NCBI RefSeq assembly: GCF_001426405.1
Contig: NZ_LMEP01000023.1
Span: 210,484 to 274,483, forward strand
Length of the DNA: 64,000 bases
Reading direction: 5' to 3'
Source of the DNA: Streptomyces sp. Root1304
GTDB taxonomy: Bacteria; Actinomycetota; Actinomycetes; Streptomycetales; Streptomycetaceae
The position numbers and the translations under genes were made by a program. Below are positions 23,438 to 32,594 of the stretch, piece by piece (the first letter of the stretch is position 1; each line of letters begins with the position of its first letter). The notes under the pieces were generated by a model. It was not told where the DNA came from. It saw nothing but the letters and a program-made list of their open reading frames with translations, and searched no databases.

Positions 23438-24400
23438 ATGACGAACCACCCCACCATGCGCGCCATCAGCCAGGACACCCACGGCACCCCCGAGGTGCTC
23501 CGAGAGGTCACCGTGCCGCGGCCCGTACCCGGCCCGAGCCAGATCCTCGTCGCCGTACGCGCCGCCGGCGTCAACCCCACCGACTGGAAGCACCGCTCCG
23601 CGGGCTTCTTCGTCGACCGACTGCCGGTCGTCCTCGGCTGGGACGTCTCCGGCGTCGTCGAATCCGTCGGATTCGGCGTCACCGTGTTCAAGCCCGGAGA
23701 CGAGGTCTTCGGCATGCTGCCCTACCCCCACGGCGTCGGCTCCCATGCCGAGTACGTGACCGGACCCGCCCGCGCCTTCGCCCACAAGCCCGCCGCCGTC
23801 GACCACGTCCAGGCCGGCGCCCTGCCGCTCGCCGCCCTCACGGCGTACCAGGCGATCGTCGACACGGCGGGCGTCGGTCCCGGGCAGCGGGTTCTCGTCC
23901 ACGCCGCCGCCGGCGGGGTCGGCCACCTCGCCGTCCAGATCGCCAAGGCCCGAGGCGCGTACGTCATCGGCACCGCGAGCGCGCCCAAGCACGACTTCGT
24001 GCGCTCCCTCGGCGCGGACGAGGTCGTCGACTACCGCTCCGTGGACTTCGCCGAGGTGGTCCGGGACGTGGACATGGTCCTGGACCCGCTCTCCGCGGAC
24101 ACCCGCGTCCGCTCCCTCGACGTCCTGCGCCCCGGCGGCACCCTGGTCTCCCTGCTCCCGAGCACCGACCCCGACGAGCCGGCGAAGGCCGCCGCCCGGG
24201 GCGTGCGGGTCGAGGACCTGCTCGTGGAGGCGGACCACGCCGGGATGAAGGCCATCGCGGCCCTCGTGGAATCCGGCGCGCTGCGCGCCCACGTCGAGGC
24301 GGTCTTCCCGCTGGCCGACGCGGCGAAGGCCCACGCGCTGGGCGAGACCGAACGCACCACGGGCAAGATCGTCCTCGTGGTGGACGGCGCGGACGCCTGA
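23438..24400 (+). CDS. NADP-dependent oxidoreductase, quinone-reductase-like MDR family
   Basis: A 320-residue medium-chain dehydrogenase/reductase without the structural or catalytic zinc ligands, hence of the quinone oxidoreductase/enoyl reductase type. AAGVNPTDWKHRSG-like and LGWDVSGVVESVG segments form the catalytic domain, and VLVHAAAGGVGHLAVQIAKARGAYVIGTAS is the NADPH-binding Rossmann motif. It probably reduces quinones or alpha,beta-unsaturated carbonyls. Divergent from a GlxA-type regulator with an inverted repeat in between. Confidence 0.9.
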   Translation: MTNHPTMRAISQDTHGTPEVLREVTVPRPVPGPSQILVAVRAAGVNPTDWKHRSAGFFVDRLPVVLGWDVSGVVESVGFGVTVFKPGDEVFGMLPYPHGVGSHAEYVTGPARAFAHKPAAVDHVQAGALPLAALTAYQAIVDTAGVGPGQRVLVHAAAGGVGHLAVQIAKARGAYVIGTASAPKHDFVRSLGADEVVDYRSVDFAEVVRDVDMVLDPLSADTRVRSLDVLRPGGTLVSLLPSTDPDEPAKAAARGVRVEDLLVEADHAGMKAIAALVESGALRAHVEAVFPLADAAKAHALGETERTTGKIVLVVDGADA

Positions 24401-24619
24401 CCGGGGTTCCGGGCGGTCGTGGCGCGTGTGCCACGGCCACCCGGCTCAGGGGCGGACGGCGCCCGTGCGCGCAGTGACCCGAGGGCACGGTCGCCGGTGG
24501 GGGCCCGAGCCGCGCCGGGCTCCCGGTTCCGAGGGCTGTCACCGCGCGACCGGCCGGTACGTTCCCTCACCGACCGGTGCTCCGCCTGGGGCCGCCGGAG
24601 GCAGGGGAGGGGTGCGGCG

Positions 24620-25522
24620 ATGGTGGTGCGACAGGCGGGCGGGGTGCTTCCCGGCGGGCTGGCCGAGGCGATATCGGCGACGGCGGAGGAGATCGCCGCC
24701 GTGCTGCGCGGGGCCCCGGGCGCGGACGCCGCCCCAGCCGTCCCCGCCGGCGGTTCCGGCGGCGTCGGGCCCGGTCGCGGGTCCGCAGGGCGGAGCGGCT
24801 CCCCGGACGTCTCAGGTCTGCCCGTGCCCCGTTCCACCTGGACCGTCGGAGAGGCCGCCGCGCACCTGGCCCAGGCCAACGCCCTGATGGCCGACCTCGC
24901 CGCCGGCCACGAGCGCCCCTACGGCGACGGCACCCCCGGCAGTCTCGCCGAGGCCAACGAACGCGCCCTCGCCGGATTCGCCGAGCGCGCCCCCGGCCCG
25001 CTCGCCGCCCTCATCACCGAACGGGCCGCCGCCTTCCTCGCCGCCGTCGAGGACCGCGACCCGGACGACCTCCTCGTCACCCCGCTCGGCACCATGCGTC
25101 CGGCCGTCCTCGGCTCGTACCTCCTGACGCACATGCTCGGGCACGGATACGACCTGGCCCTCGCCCTCGGCCGACCCCACATGCTCGACGCGCACCGGGT
25201 CGGACTGACCCTGCCGTTCATGCTCCAGGCGATGCCGCGGGTGACCGACCCGGCCGCCGTCGCGGGCCTGACCGCGCGCTTCGCCGTACGGCTCCGGGGC
25301 GGCGCCGGCTTCGGCGTCGTCGTCACGGACGGCGCCGTCGAGGTGACCCACGAGCCGCCCGCCCGGCCGGACTGCACGATCCTCACCGACCCCGTCGCCT
25401 TCCTGCTGCTCGGCCTCGGCCGGGTCGACCCCTGGCCCGTGATCGCCCGGGGCAAGGCGCTCGGCTGGGGACGCAAGCCCTGGCTGGCGCCGCGGTTCCC
25501 CCGGCTCTTCCGGGCGCCCTGA
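24620..25522 (+). CDS. Maleylpyruvate isomerase-family mycothiol-dependent protein
   Basis: A 300-residue protein. The N-terminal half contains the DinB-like MDMPI domain, seen as STWTVGEAAAHLAQANALM and SYLLTHMLGHGYDLALALGRP with the His residues used for metal and mycothiol binding. The C-terminal third resembles the SCP2-like lobe (FAVRLRGGAGFGVVVTDGAVEVTH, DCTILTDPVAFLLLGLGR). Members act on mycothiol adducts or isomerise substrates; the exact reaction is unknown. A Gly/Pro-rich insert of about 35 residues sits near residue 40. GGGAGG lies 10 bases before ATG at 24620. The preceding 219 bp show no feature. Confidence 0.82.
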   Translation: MVVRQAGGVLPGGLAEAISATAEEIAAVLRGAPGADAAPAVPAGGSGGVGPGRGSAGRSGSPDVSGLPVPRSTWTVGEAAAHLAQANALMADLAAGHERPYGDGTPGSLAEANERALAGFAERAPGPLAALITERAAAFLAAVEDRDPDDLLVTPLGTMRPAVLGSYLLTHMLGHGYDLALALGRPHMLDAHRVGLTLPFMLQAMPRVTDPAAVAGLTARFAVRLRGGAGFGVVVTDGAVEVTHEPPARPDCTILTDPVAFLLLGLGRVDPWPVIARGKALGWGRKPWLAPRFPRLFRAP

Positions 25523-25645
25523 GTATCCGGCCGCCGCCCTCGTGGCTCCCCCCGTGCGTCCGCGCCCCCGCCGATGGATCCTGGAGGTATCGGAAGGGGC
25601 CGCGCCGCGCGCTTCCGCGCGGTGCCGCGCGCGAGGAGGCAGACC

Positions 25646-25945
25646 ATGACCCGCACCCTGGAGTGGACGGTCGGCGTGGAACTGGTCGAGGACGCAGGCA
25701 GGACCAAGGCCGAGGCCCGGCTCACCACCGGCAACTCCACCCTCACCGGCCACGGCTCCGCCCGCTGCAACCCGGCGGACGTGGACGTGCCGGCGATCGG
25801 CGACGAGCTCGCCGCGAGCCGGGCGATGAAGGACCTGGCGGGCAAGCTGATGCGAGAGGCCGACCGGGAGATGGAGGCGGCGGGCGCGGGGACCGTACCC
25901 CAGCACACCGGACCCGGATACGGCTGGCCGGAGGCGGTCTCCTGA
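25646..25945 (+). CDS. DUF1876 family protein
   Basis: A 99-residue protein of a small actinobacterial family with a double-stranded-RNA-binding-like fold suggested for its members. WTVGVELVEDAGRTKAEARLTTG, GHGSARCNPADVDVPAIGDELAASRAMKDLAGKLM is the family pattern. A GAGGAGG signal lies seven bases before ATG at 25646, which rules out the longer frame beginning at 25574. It converges on the CBS-BON gene with 114 bp between stops and no clear hairpin. Confidence 0.85.
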   Translation: MTRTLEWTVGVELVEDAGRTKAEARLTTGNSTLTGHGSARCNPADVDVPAIGDELAASRAMKDLAGKLMREADREMEAAGAGTVPQHTGPGYGWPEAVS

Positions 25946-26059
25946 CGGAACCGCCGAGCCGGGGGCGCCGCCCGACGGGACCACCGGGCCGCGCCCCGCC
26001 CGCCGAAGGACCGCCGCGCGGAGGGCCGACGTCCCCCGCGGGGCGGAACCGCCGCGCCC

Positions 26060-26662
26060 CTACGGGTTCTCCCCGTCCCCCTCGTACGTCAGCCGGTCGG
26101 CGACCTCGACCACCCCGTCCACCGTCTCGCACAGCCGGACGATGATCGGGCCGAGCCCCGGGCGGTCCAGGGTGCCGCTCAGCGTCACCCGGCCCTCGTC
26201 GACGTCGATGTGCACGGCGGAGGGGGAGAGGCGCAGGATGCGGACCACCACGTCCTCCCGGATCTCCTCCTGGATCGAACGGTCCCTGCGCAGGAACAGC
26301 TGGAGCAGGTCGCTGCGGCTCAGCACCCCGATCAGGCGTCCGTCCGGGTCCACCACGGGGAGCCGCTTCACCCGGTGCCGTTCCATGAGCCGGGCCGCCT
26401 CGACCGCCGTCCACGAGGGGCGGGCGGTCACGACGGGGCTCGACATCATGGCCTCCGCGGTGCTCGGCCCGTCCTTGGCCGTGTGGCGCCGCAGCAGGTC
26501 CGCCTCGGACACGACGCCCACCGGCCGGTTCTCGTCGTCGACCACCGGGACCGCGGTGATGCCGTACTCGTCGAGGAGCCGTGCGATCTCCTTGAAGGAC
26601 GTCCCCGGCTGCACCGCCACCGCGGTCGGCGTCATCAGGTCGGCGACACTGCGGTGCCTCAT
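26060..26662 (-). CDS. CBS-domain pair plus BON domain protein
   Basis: A 200-residue protein. Two CBS motifs occupy residues 1-60 and 70-125 (MTPTAVAVQPGTSFKEIARLLDEYGITAVPVVDDENRPVGVVSEADLL and a second copy ending GRLIGVLSRSDLLQLFL), forming a Bateman module that binds adenine nucleotides. A BON domain follows at 135-195 (VVVRILRLSPSAVHIDVDEGRVTLSGTLDRPG). Streptomyces have many such stand-alone stress-induced proteins, often near universal stress proteins. The ATG at 26662 starts the first CBS motif directly. Confidence 0.92.
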   Translation of the reverse strand: MRHRSVADLMTPTAVAVQPGTSFKEIARLLDEYGITAVPVVDDENRPVGVVSEADLLRRHTAKDGPSTAEAMMSSPVVTARPSWTAVEAARLMERHRVKRLPVVDPDGRLIGVLSRSDLLQLFLRRDRSIQEEIREDVVVRILRLSPSAVHIDVDEGRVTLSGTLDRPGLGPIIVRLCETVDGVVEVADRLTYEGDGENP

Positions 26663-26740
26663 CGTCCGTTCCGTCCCTTCTGGGTTCCGGATTCCATGAT
26701 CTCGCACCGGGGGCGGGAACGGGATGCGGGGTCGGGCCCG

Positions 26741-26772
26741 GGGGTGGTCCCAGGGGTGGTCCCAGGGGTGGA
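26741..26772. repeat. Short 12-bp tandem repeat upstream of the CBS gene
   Basis: Two and a half copies of GGGGTGGTCCCA (26741-26752, 26753-26764, then a partial). It lies in the 244-bp divergent gap between the CBS-BON gene and the beta-propeller gene and shows no other signal. Confidence 0.7.
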
Positions 26773-26827
26773 CGCGGACAGCGAGAAGCGCCGCGGGGCG
26801 GGTGCGAATCGGGGGTGAATCGGGCTG

Positions 26828-26880
26828 TGACAAGGGCTTGCCCCGCTTGTCATGCACATGGTTACTTCGGGTAAGTCACC
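26828..26880. promoter_or_regulatory. Two inverted repeats before the secreted beta-propeller gene
   Basis: TGACAAG (26828-26834) pairs with CTTGTCA (26846-26852) across 11 bases, and GGTTACTT (26860-26867) pairs with AAGTCACC (26873-26880) with one mismatch. Together they occupy the 80 bases before the start codon at 26907 and are likely operator or leader-hairpin elements. No adjacent regulator gene is an obvious partner. Confidence 0.4.
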
Positions 26881-26906
26881 CCCGAGAGCCGGAAGAAGGA
26901 CCCCGC

Positions 26907-28193
26907 ATGCCCGCTGCCCGTACGCCGAGCCACCGCCCCCGCGCCCGTTCCTCGCGTCTCGCGGCGGCCCTCGCCGCCGCCGTGGCCCTCGTCGCCACCG
27001 CCGGCGGCACCGGATCGGCCGCCGCCCCGGAGGACCCGCAGCCCGCGGCGCTCCGCGAGGTGATGTTCGTCGGCAACAACTGGGACGGCACGGCCGACGT
27101 GATCGCCTCGCGGGGCGACTTCCACCGCATCGGCCGGCTGAACGTCGTCCCCGACAAGGCGGAGCGTCTCCGCGAGATCTATCTGAACCCCGTCAAGCTC
27201 GCGTTCTTCCTCGGCGTCCGCACCGGACCGGGTGAGGGCCACGACCAGTTCGTCGACGACATGTACGCGACCCCGGACGGCGCCTCCATGGTCGTCTCCC
27301 GGCCGAGCTTCGCCGACGTCGTCTCCCTCGACCTGCGGACCGGACGGATCAACTGGCGCTTCCCCGTGGCCGGTTACCGCGCCGACCACATGGCCGTGTC
27401 CCCCGACGGCACCCGCGTCGCGGTCTCCGCCTCCACCGCCAACACCGTCCACGTCCTCGACATCTCCACCGGCCGTCAACTGGGCTCCTTCGCGACGGGC
27501 GACAAGCCCCACGAGAACGTCTTCACCTCCGACGGCATGCTCTGGAACATGTCCATCGGCGAGGTCACCACCGCGCTCGACGCCCCCTGGCTCGACTGGA
27601 CCAAGGGTGACCGCCGCATCACCGTCGTCGACACCGAGACCTTCCGGACCGTCCGCGTCATCGACATGCGCGAACGCCTCGACGCCTTCGGGCGCGGCGA
27701 CCTCTCCGACGCCGTCCGCCCCCTGGTCCTCACCCCGGACGGGAAGAAGCTCTACTTCCAGGTCTCCTTCTTCAAGGGCTTCCTGGAGTACGACATCGCC
27801 ACGGACCGGATCACCCGGTCCAAGGAACTCCCCGGCAACCCGGCGACCGACACCGACCGCACCACCTGGGTCAACGACTCGCGCCACCACGGCCTCTCGA
27901 TGAGCCCCGACGGCACCAAGCTCTGCGTCGCGGGAACCATGGACGACTACGCCACCGTCGTCGACCGCGCCACGCTCCAGGAGGGCCCGCTCGTCACGGC
28001 CTCCAAGCCCTACTGGGCCACCGTGAGCGGCGACGGACGCTCCTGTGTCGTCTCCGAGAGCGGCGCCGACCGCGTGACCGCCATCGACTTCGCCACCGGC
28101 CGGGCGGTGGCCTCCGTGGACGTCGGCGACCATCCGCAGCGGGTGCGGCCGGCCCGGGTCCCCGCGGACTGGACGGGACCGAACGGGAGTTGA
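26907..28193 (+). CDS. Secreted YncE-like beta-propeller protein
   Basis: A 428-residue exported protein. The first 33 residues form a signal peptide (Arg-rich n-region, Ala/Leu/Val core, cleavage near GSAAA-PED). The rest shows repeated YVTN/YncE-type blades such as HMAVSPDGTRVAVSASTANTVHVLDISTGRQLGSF, LVLTPDGKKLYFQV, LSMSPDGTKLCVAG and YWATVSGDGRSCVVSESGADRVTAIDFATGR. Such propellers act as extracellular binding scaffolds; no catalytic residues are visible. GGAAGAAGGA precedes ATG at 26907. It converges on the peptidase gene and shares its terminator. Confidence 0.85.
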   Translation: MPAARTPSHRPRARSSRLAAALAAAVALVATAGGTGSAAAPEDPQPAALREVMFVGNNWDGTADVIASRGDFHRIGRLNVVPDKAERLREIYLNPVKLAFFLGVRTGPGEGHDQFVDDMYATPDGASMVVSRPSFADVVSLDLRTGRINWRFPVAGYRADHMAVSPDGTRVAVSASTANTVHVLDISTGRQLGSFATGDKPHENVFTSDGMLWNMSIGEVTTALDAPWLDWTKGDRRITVVDTETFRTVRVIDMRERLDAFGRGDLSDAVRPLVLTPDGKKLYFQVSFFKGFLEYDIATDRITRSKELPGNPATDTDRTTWVNDSRHHGLSMSPDGTKLCVAGTMDDYATVVDRATLQEGPLVTASKPYWATVSGDGRSCVVSESGADRVTAIDFATGRAVASVDVGDHPQRVRPARVPADWTGPNGS

Positions 28194-28201
28194 GGAACGC
28201 G

Positions 28202-28243
28202 GGCGGGGCCTGCCGGATCGCGACCGATCCGGCAGGCCCCGCC
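28202..28243. terminator. Strong bidirectional terminator
   Basis: A perfect 19-bp stem (28202-28220 with 28225-28243) and a CGAC tetraloop lie between the convergent beta-propeller and peptidase genes, eight bases after one stop and nine before the other. It is among the strongest hairpins in the window. Confidence 0.92.
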
Positions 28244-28252
28244 TTCGCGCGT

Positions 28253-30322
28253 TCAGGCTCTGCGGACCGAGACCTCGTAGAGCGAGTAGCCCCACTGGGT
28301 CGCCCGCTGCTCGCCGTGGACGCGGACGTAACGGGCCGACGTCGACGGGAACTCGGCCGTGTCCAGCCCGCCGTCCCCGGCCTGCGTCGACCACACCGTG
28401 CGCCAGTCCGTGCCGTTCTCGGACACCTCGATCCGGTACTGGCGTGCGTACGCCCGCTCCCAGTCGAGGTTCACCCGGCCGATCCTGCGGACGGCGCCCA
28501 GGTCCACACCCAGCCACTGGTCGTCCGACCAGTCGCTGGCCCAGCGGGTGTTGACGTCACCGTCGAACGCCCGGCCCGGGGCGAAGCTCGTGAACGGGTT
28601 CCACTCCGACGAGCTCGCCGACGTCGGCACGCCCGCGGCGAGGTTGACGCCCACCTCGTGGTTCTCGGTCGCCTTCCACGTGGTCAGGTACGACTCCGCG
28701 CCACGGGACAGCTCGTCCACGACGCCCTGACCGCCACCGGACAGCCGGATCTGCTCGATCCAGTCCGGGACCATGCCGTTGTGGGCACCGCCGTCGGTGT
28801 TGAAGTCCCAGGTGCGCTCGCCCGTCACCTGCCGGTCGATCACCGAACCGCCGTCGAAGCTGCGGAAGGGGTACTTCACGGCGTTCGGCGCGTCGGCCCC
28901 GCCCGGTGCCGGCCAGCCGCCGACCCCGTTCATGTCGGTGCCGTAGCCCAGGCCGACCTTGTACTTCGCGCGGAGCGCGGCCTTCTGGCCCGCCTCGCCG
29001 ATGAAGCCCTGCGCACCGCTCATGTACTGACCGAGGAACCCGCCCAGGCGGTACAGCCGCTCGGTCCAGTCCAGGTCCATCCAGCTGTGGCTGGAGAGCA
29101 CGCCCGGGTACTCCTCGGCCTCCAGCATGTCGAGCGCACGGCCCGCGGCCTTGACGCTCATGTGGTCGAGCTCCAGCATCATGCCGCGCTGGATCATGCC
29201 CTTCACGGCGTACTCTCCGAGCCGGGTGAGTCCCCGCGTGTTGCACTGGGCGTCGGAGGCGTACGAGGGAACGCCCACCCCCGCCGGCAGCTTCTCCGCC
29301 ATCGCGGGAGGTGCGGCGGCCAGCCCGATCGGGTTGTCGTGCTGCGGGCCCGCGCACTTCTCGGTGGCCCAGAAGGTGCCCGTGGACAGGAACTGGCCGA
29401 TGTTGACGGCCACGCCCGTCGTCCCGCTGTCGAACCGGACGCCGCACAGCGCGTTGTCGAACTTGTGGCAGAGGAACATGCTGCGCACGCCGAGCGCGTA
29501 CAGCTCGTCGAGCCCCTTGTCGATGTCCGCCTGGCCGCACTGGGCGACGTCGAGGATCTGCTTGCAGCCGAAGGGCTCCGAGGCCTCCACGCCGAGGACG
29601 ACCGCGAGCTTGCCCTGCTGGATCACCGAACGGGCCTGGTCGGCGCTGGTGACGATCCGGAACCAGCCCTTGCCGGGGCCGCCGAACATCCCGTCGATGT
29701 AGTCCTGCATCTCGTACGTCTTACGGGCCTCCAGCCGGATCGCGTCCATCTCGTCGCAGCCGCGGTCGCGGGGCAGGAGCGAGCAGATCAGGCCGTTGCT
29801 GACGAGGTCGTTGACCAGCACGCGCTGGCCGCCGCGCCAGGCGCGCTCGACCCAGGCGTAGTAGTTCTGCTGGTGGCTCAGGGAGTTGTTGGCGGGCCAG
29901 TCCTTGAACGTGGGCCAGCCGACGGGGTCGTGCTTGCCGTTGTCACCTCCGGTGAGGTGCTCGAAGAGGGCGCCGGTGCCGTCCGGGTAGTGCTCCGGAC
30001 AGTCCTTGAGCGCGTCGGCGATGCCCGCGGTGGAGAACGTCTGGCCGCAGATCATCCTGCCGCCGAAGCCCTCGTTGGACATCAGGTGGTTGTGCGCGTC
30101 GACGAAGCCGCGCACCTTCCCCTGGGCGTCCGTGCCGGTGAACGGGGCGCCCGTGACGTTGATCTGTGAGTCGGCCGCGGGGCGGGAGGTGGGCTCCCAC
30201 CACGAACCGCCCGCGGCGGCCGCGGGGACGGGACCGGAGCCGAAGAGGACGGCGGCCAGGGCCAGGAACAACGCGAGAAGGGCGGATCTGCCGCCCGTTC
30301 CGCGCGTGATGGGTCGTGTCAT
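28253..30322 (-). CDS. Secreted M19-type peptidase/amidohydrolase with C-terminal discoidin domain
   Basis: A 689-residue exported protein. Residues 1-37 are a signal peptide. The catalytic region resembles renal dipeptidase (M19) amidohydrolases: VDAHNHL gives the metal-binding HxH, VVLGVEASEPF the bridging Glu, and LELDHMSVKAAGRALDMLE and VLSSHSWMD the later His ligands. Residues 555-689 are an F5/8 type C (discoidin, CBM32-like) domain (NPFTSFAPGRAFDGDVNTRWASDWSDDQWLGVDLG...), which binds sugars or cell walls. It probably hydrolyses peptides or an amide at a surface. The 156-bp region upstream to the TetR gene shows no clear operator. Confidence 0.85.
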   Translation of the reverse strand: MTRPITRGTGGRSALLALFLALAAVLFGSGPVPAAAAGGSWWEPTSRPAADSQINVTGAPFTGTDAQGKVRGFVDAHNHLMSNEGFGGRMICGQTFSTAGIADALKDCPEHYPDGTGALFEHLTGGDNGKHDPVGWPTFKDWPANNSLSHQQNYYAWVERAWRGGQRVLVNDLVSNGLICSLLPRDRGCDEMDAIRLEARKTYEMQDYIDGMFGGPGKGWFRIVTSADQARSVIQQGKLAVVLGVEASEPFGCKQILDVAQCGQADIDKGLDELYALGVRSMFLCHKFDNALCGVRFDSGTTGVAVNIGQFLSTGTFWATEKCAGPQHDNPIGLAAAPPAMAEKLPAGVGVPSYASDAQCNTRGLTRLGEYAVKGMIQRGMMLELDHMSVKAAGRALDMLEAEEYPGVLSSHSWMDLDWTERLYRLGGFLGQYMSGAQGFIGEAGQKAALRAKYKVGLGYGTDMNGVGGWPAPGGADAPNAVKYPFRSFDGGSVIDRQVTGERTWDFNTDGGAHNGMVPDWIEQIRLSGGGQGVVDELSRGAESYLTTWKATENHEVGVNLAAGVPTSASSSEWNPFTSFAPGRAFDGDVNTRWASDWSDDQWLGVDLGAVRRIGRVNLDWERAYARQYRIEVSENGTDWRTVWSTQAGDGGLDTAEFPSTSARYVRVHGEQRATQWGYSLYEVSVRRA

Positions 30323-30478
30323 GTGTGCGAAGCCTCCGGTCGGTGGGGTGTACCGGGCGCCCCGAGGATCGCGGTGTTGACGGAGTGAGTCAAGAGTCCG
30401 GGACAGATGACCTGTTGAAGAATGTGCGGGTCCGGTGGGACGCGTGGTGTTCCACGTGGGCGTACGGCGGACCGGGCG

Positions 30479-31072
30479 TCAGCCCTCGATCAGCAGCGCC
30501 AGTTGATCCGCCGTCAGATCCAGCTGGTCAGAGGCGGTCTTCTCGTCACCGAGGACCAGATACTGGAGCGTCAGACCGTCGATCACCGCCGCCAGATGGT
30601 GCGCGAGCGTCTCCGCCGGGATCCGGGACTCCACCCCCCGCACCTCGCGGACCTGAGTGAGCAGGGCGTCCGCCGACGCCACGTACTGGTCGTACTGCGC
30701 ACGCGCCAGATGCTCGAACCCAGGCTCCCGCAGCGCGTACTGGGTGAGGTCGTAGGTCAGCATGTGCTCGCCCGGATGGGCCGTGACGTGGTCCCAGTAC
30801 GTCTGCAGCGCGCCCCGTACGGTCTCCCGCAGGGTCGAGCCCGGCTCGACCGCCGACATCACCCGCACCACGTAGTTGCCGGTGATCGTCTCGATCGCGG
30901 CCTCAAGCAGGGCCTGCTTGGAATCGAAGCAGTAGTGGAACACGCTCAGCGACACACCCGCCTCCGCGCAGATCGACCGCGTCGTCGTCCTGGCGACACC
31001 GTCCCTGGTCATCGCCCTGATCGCGGCCTCGACCAACTGCCTGCGCCGTACGGCCGACGGCATCCGCCCCAT
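30479..31072 (-). CDS. TetR-family transcriptional regulator
   Basis: A 197-residue repressor. Residues 8-55 are the TetR helix-turn-helix (RRRQLVEAAIRAMTRDGVARTTTRSICAEAGVSLSVFHYCFDSKQALLEAAI). The C-terminal domain contains QTYWDHVTAHPGEHMLTYDLTQYALREPG, like TetR_C_6-type regulators of choline/betaine or fatty acid genes (BetI-like). CCGAGGAGGAACC precedes the ATG at 31072. Its target is unclear; the next codirectional gene downstream is the secreted peptidase. Confidence 0.9.
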   Translation of the reverse strand: MGRMPSAVRRRQLVEAAIRAMTRDGVARTTTRSICAEAGVSLSVFHYCFDSKQALLEAAIETITGNYVVRVMSAVEPGSTLRETVRGALQTYWDHVTAHPGEHMLTYDLTQYALREPGFEHLARAQYDQYVASADALLTQVREVRGVESRIPAETLAHHLAAVIDGLTLQYLVLGDEKTASDQLDLTADQLALLIEG

Positions 31073-31187
31073 GGTTCCTCCTCGGGTCCGGCGTCAGGGT
31101 AACCGCAGCGCTCGGCGGAATCGCCACCCCGGGGCGGCGGTCCGGGCGGTCCGGGCGACGGCAGCTGACCCCCCAGGGGCGGCGGGG

Positions 31188-31766
31188 TCAGCCCGCCCGG
31201 TGGGGGAGCGGATCCGGCCAGGCGTCGCGCTCCGCGAGCCGCAGGACGAGCGCCGCGATGTTCCACGCGTCGTCCTCGCCGCTGTGGTGACGCCCTTCGA
31301 GGGGCAGCCCGGCGACCTCCAGCGCCTGCGCCATCCCCGGTCGCCTGGCCAGCCCGTACGCCTCGGTGAAGGCGATCTTCGCGTTGGTGTGCCGGTGACC
31401 GAAGGGGTACCGGGTGCCGGTGGCCCGGCACTGGCGGGTGAACTGGTTGCGGTCGTAGTCGCCCCAGCTCGCCCAGGGCCGCACGCCCGCCGCGTACGTC
31501 GTCGCGAGCAGCCGGCAGGCGGCCGCGAAGTCCAGGCCGCCGTCGACCTCGGCCTGGGTGAGCCCGGTCAGCGCGGTGCAGAAGGCGCTGACCCGCGAAC
31601 GGGCCGGCCGCACCAGCACGCGGTGGCGGGAGACGCGTTCCCGCGCGTCCAGATCGACGACGGTCAGCCCGATCTCGATGATCTCGCTGACCTCTCCCGG
31701 CGGCCGCTCGCCCTCCCAGCAGGTCGCCTCGACGTCGACGACGTTGACCAGAGTCCTGTGATCCAT
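31188..31766 (-). CDS. DEDDh 3'-5' exonuclease family protein (KapD/ERI-1-like)
   Basis: A 192-residue nuclease-fold protein. Exo I is NVVDVEATCW with the Asp and Glu metal ligands, followed by SEIIEIGLTVVD. Exo II Asp is in ASWGDYDRNQF, and Exo III is GRHHSGEDDAWNIAAL with the His and final Asp. This is the KapD/ERI-1/ISG20-like group that trims RNA or DNA 3' ends. ATG at 31766 is preferred because the conserved fold begins immediately; ATG at 31796 would add ten residues, and neither has a strong ribosome site. Confidence 0.87.
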   Translation of the reverse strand: MDHRTLVNVVDVEATCWEGERPPGEVSEIIEIGLTVVDLDARERVSRHRVLVRPARSRVSAFCTALTGLTQAEVDGGLDFAAACRLLATTYAAGVRPWASWGDYDRNQFTRQCRATGTRYPFGHRHTNAKIAFTEAYGLARRPGMAQALEVAGLPLEGRHHSGEDDAWNIAALVLRLAERDAWPDPLPHRAG

Positions 31767-31808
31767 GCGCGGGAGCCTAGGCGGGCGGGGGAGCACCCGG
31801 CATCCGGT

Positions 31809-32510
31809 TTACGCCGGTCCCGCCGGGGTGCCGCCGTCCGCCGACCGGTCCCGTTCCAGGACCGCGCGCAGGGCCGCCACCGCGTGCGCCCGGTGCTCGT
31901 CGAGCCAGCGCACGGTGGCCTCCTCGTCGCCCTGGCGGAGTGCGGAGATGACGGCCCGGTGCTCGCGGACGGCCTGCTTCCGGTGCGGGTCCTCGGTGTA
32001 GTACAGCGACCGGTACGCGTCGGTGGAGTCCCACAGCGTCGCGATGAGGCGGACCAGCCGAGGCATCCCGGACGCCTCGATCAGCGTGAAGTGGAAGCGC
32101 CGGTTCGCGGCCGCCATCGCCGTCACGTCCCCCTCCTCGGCGGCCCGTTCCACCTCGCGCTGGATGCCTTCGAGGGCGGCCACGATGCCGTCCGGCAGCA
32201 GCCCCACGGCCCTCCGCACCGCCTCGGTCTCCAGGAGTTCCCGGATCCGGTAGATCTCCTCCAGGTCGGCGAGCGAGAGCTCCGCGACGAAGTAGCCCCG
32301 GTGGATGTGATGGACGACCAGGCCCTCGGCCTCCAGGGCCTTCAGGGCCTCGCGCAGCGGCACCCGGCTGACCTCGAACCGGGCCGCGAGGGCGTCCTGC
32401 CGGATCTGCCCGCCGGGCCGCAGCTCCCCGCTGGTGATGGCGCGCCGCAGCTCCCCGAGGACGAACTGCTGGGCGGTCTGCGGCCGCCGCCTCTGCACCG
32501 CGCTGCTCAT
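31809..32510 (-). CDS. GntR/FCD-family transcriptional regulator
   Basis: A 233-residue repressor with a GntR winged helix (QFVLGELRRAITSGELRPGGQIRQDALAARFEVSRVPLREALKALEAEGLV) and an FCD ligand domain with its metal-binding Asp/His set (ANRRFHFTLIEASGM, YYTEDPHRKQAVREHRAVISALRQGD, LDEHRAH). FCD regulators respond to carboxylic acids. It is codirectional with and just downstream of the CoA-transferase (84 bp), so it probably controls the glutarate genes. ATG at 32510 precedes the first helix; a GTG further left is possible. Confidence 0.9.
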   Translation of the reverse strand: MSSAVQRRRPQTAQQFVLGELRRAITSGELRPGGQIRQDALAARFEVSRVPLREALKALEAEGLVVHHIHRGYFVAELSLADLEEIYRIRELLETEAVRRAVGLLPDGIVAALEGIQREVERAAEEGDVTAMAAANRRFHFTLIEASGMPRLVRLIATLWDSTDAYRSLYYTEDPHRKQAVREHRAVISALRQGDEEATVRWLDEHRAHAVAALRAVLERDRSADGGTPAGPA

Positions 32511-32594
32511 CGCCTGTGTGACCTTCCGTCTTCCTCGCTCTGCCCACCCGTGGATCGCTCCACCGGTCAGGACCATCTTCCTACGCGCGCGTGT

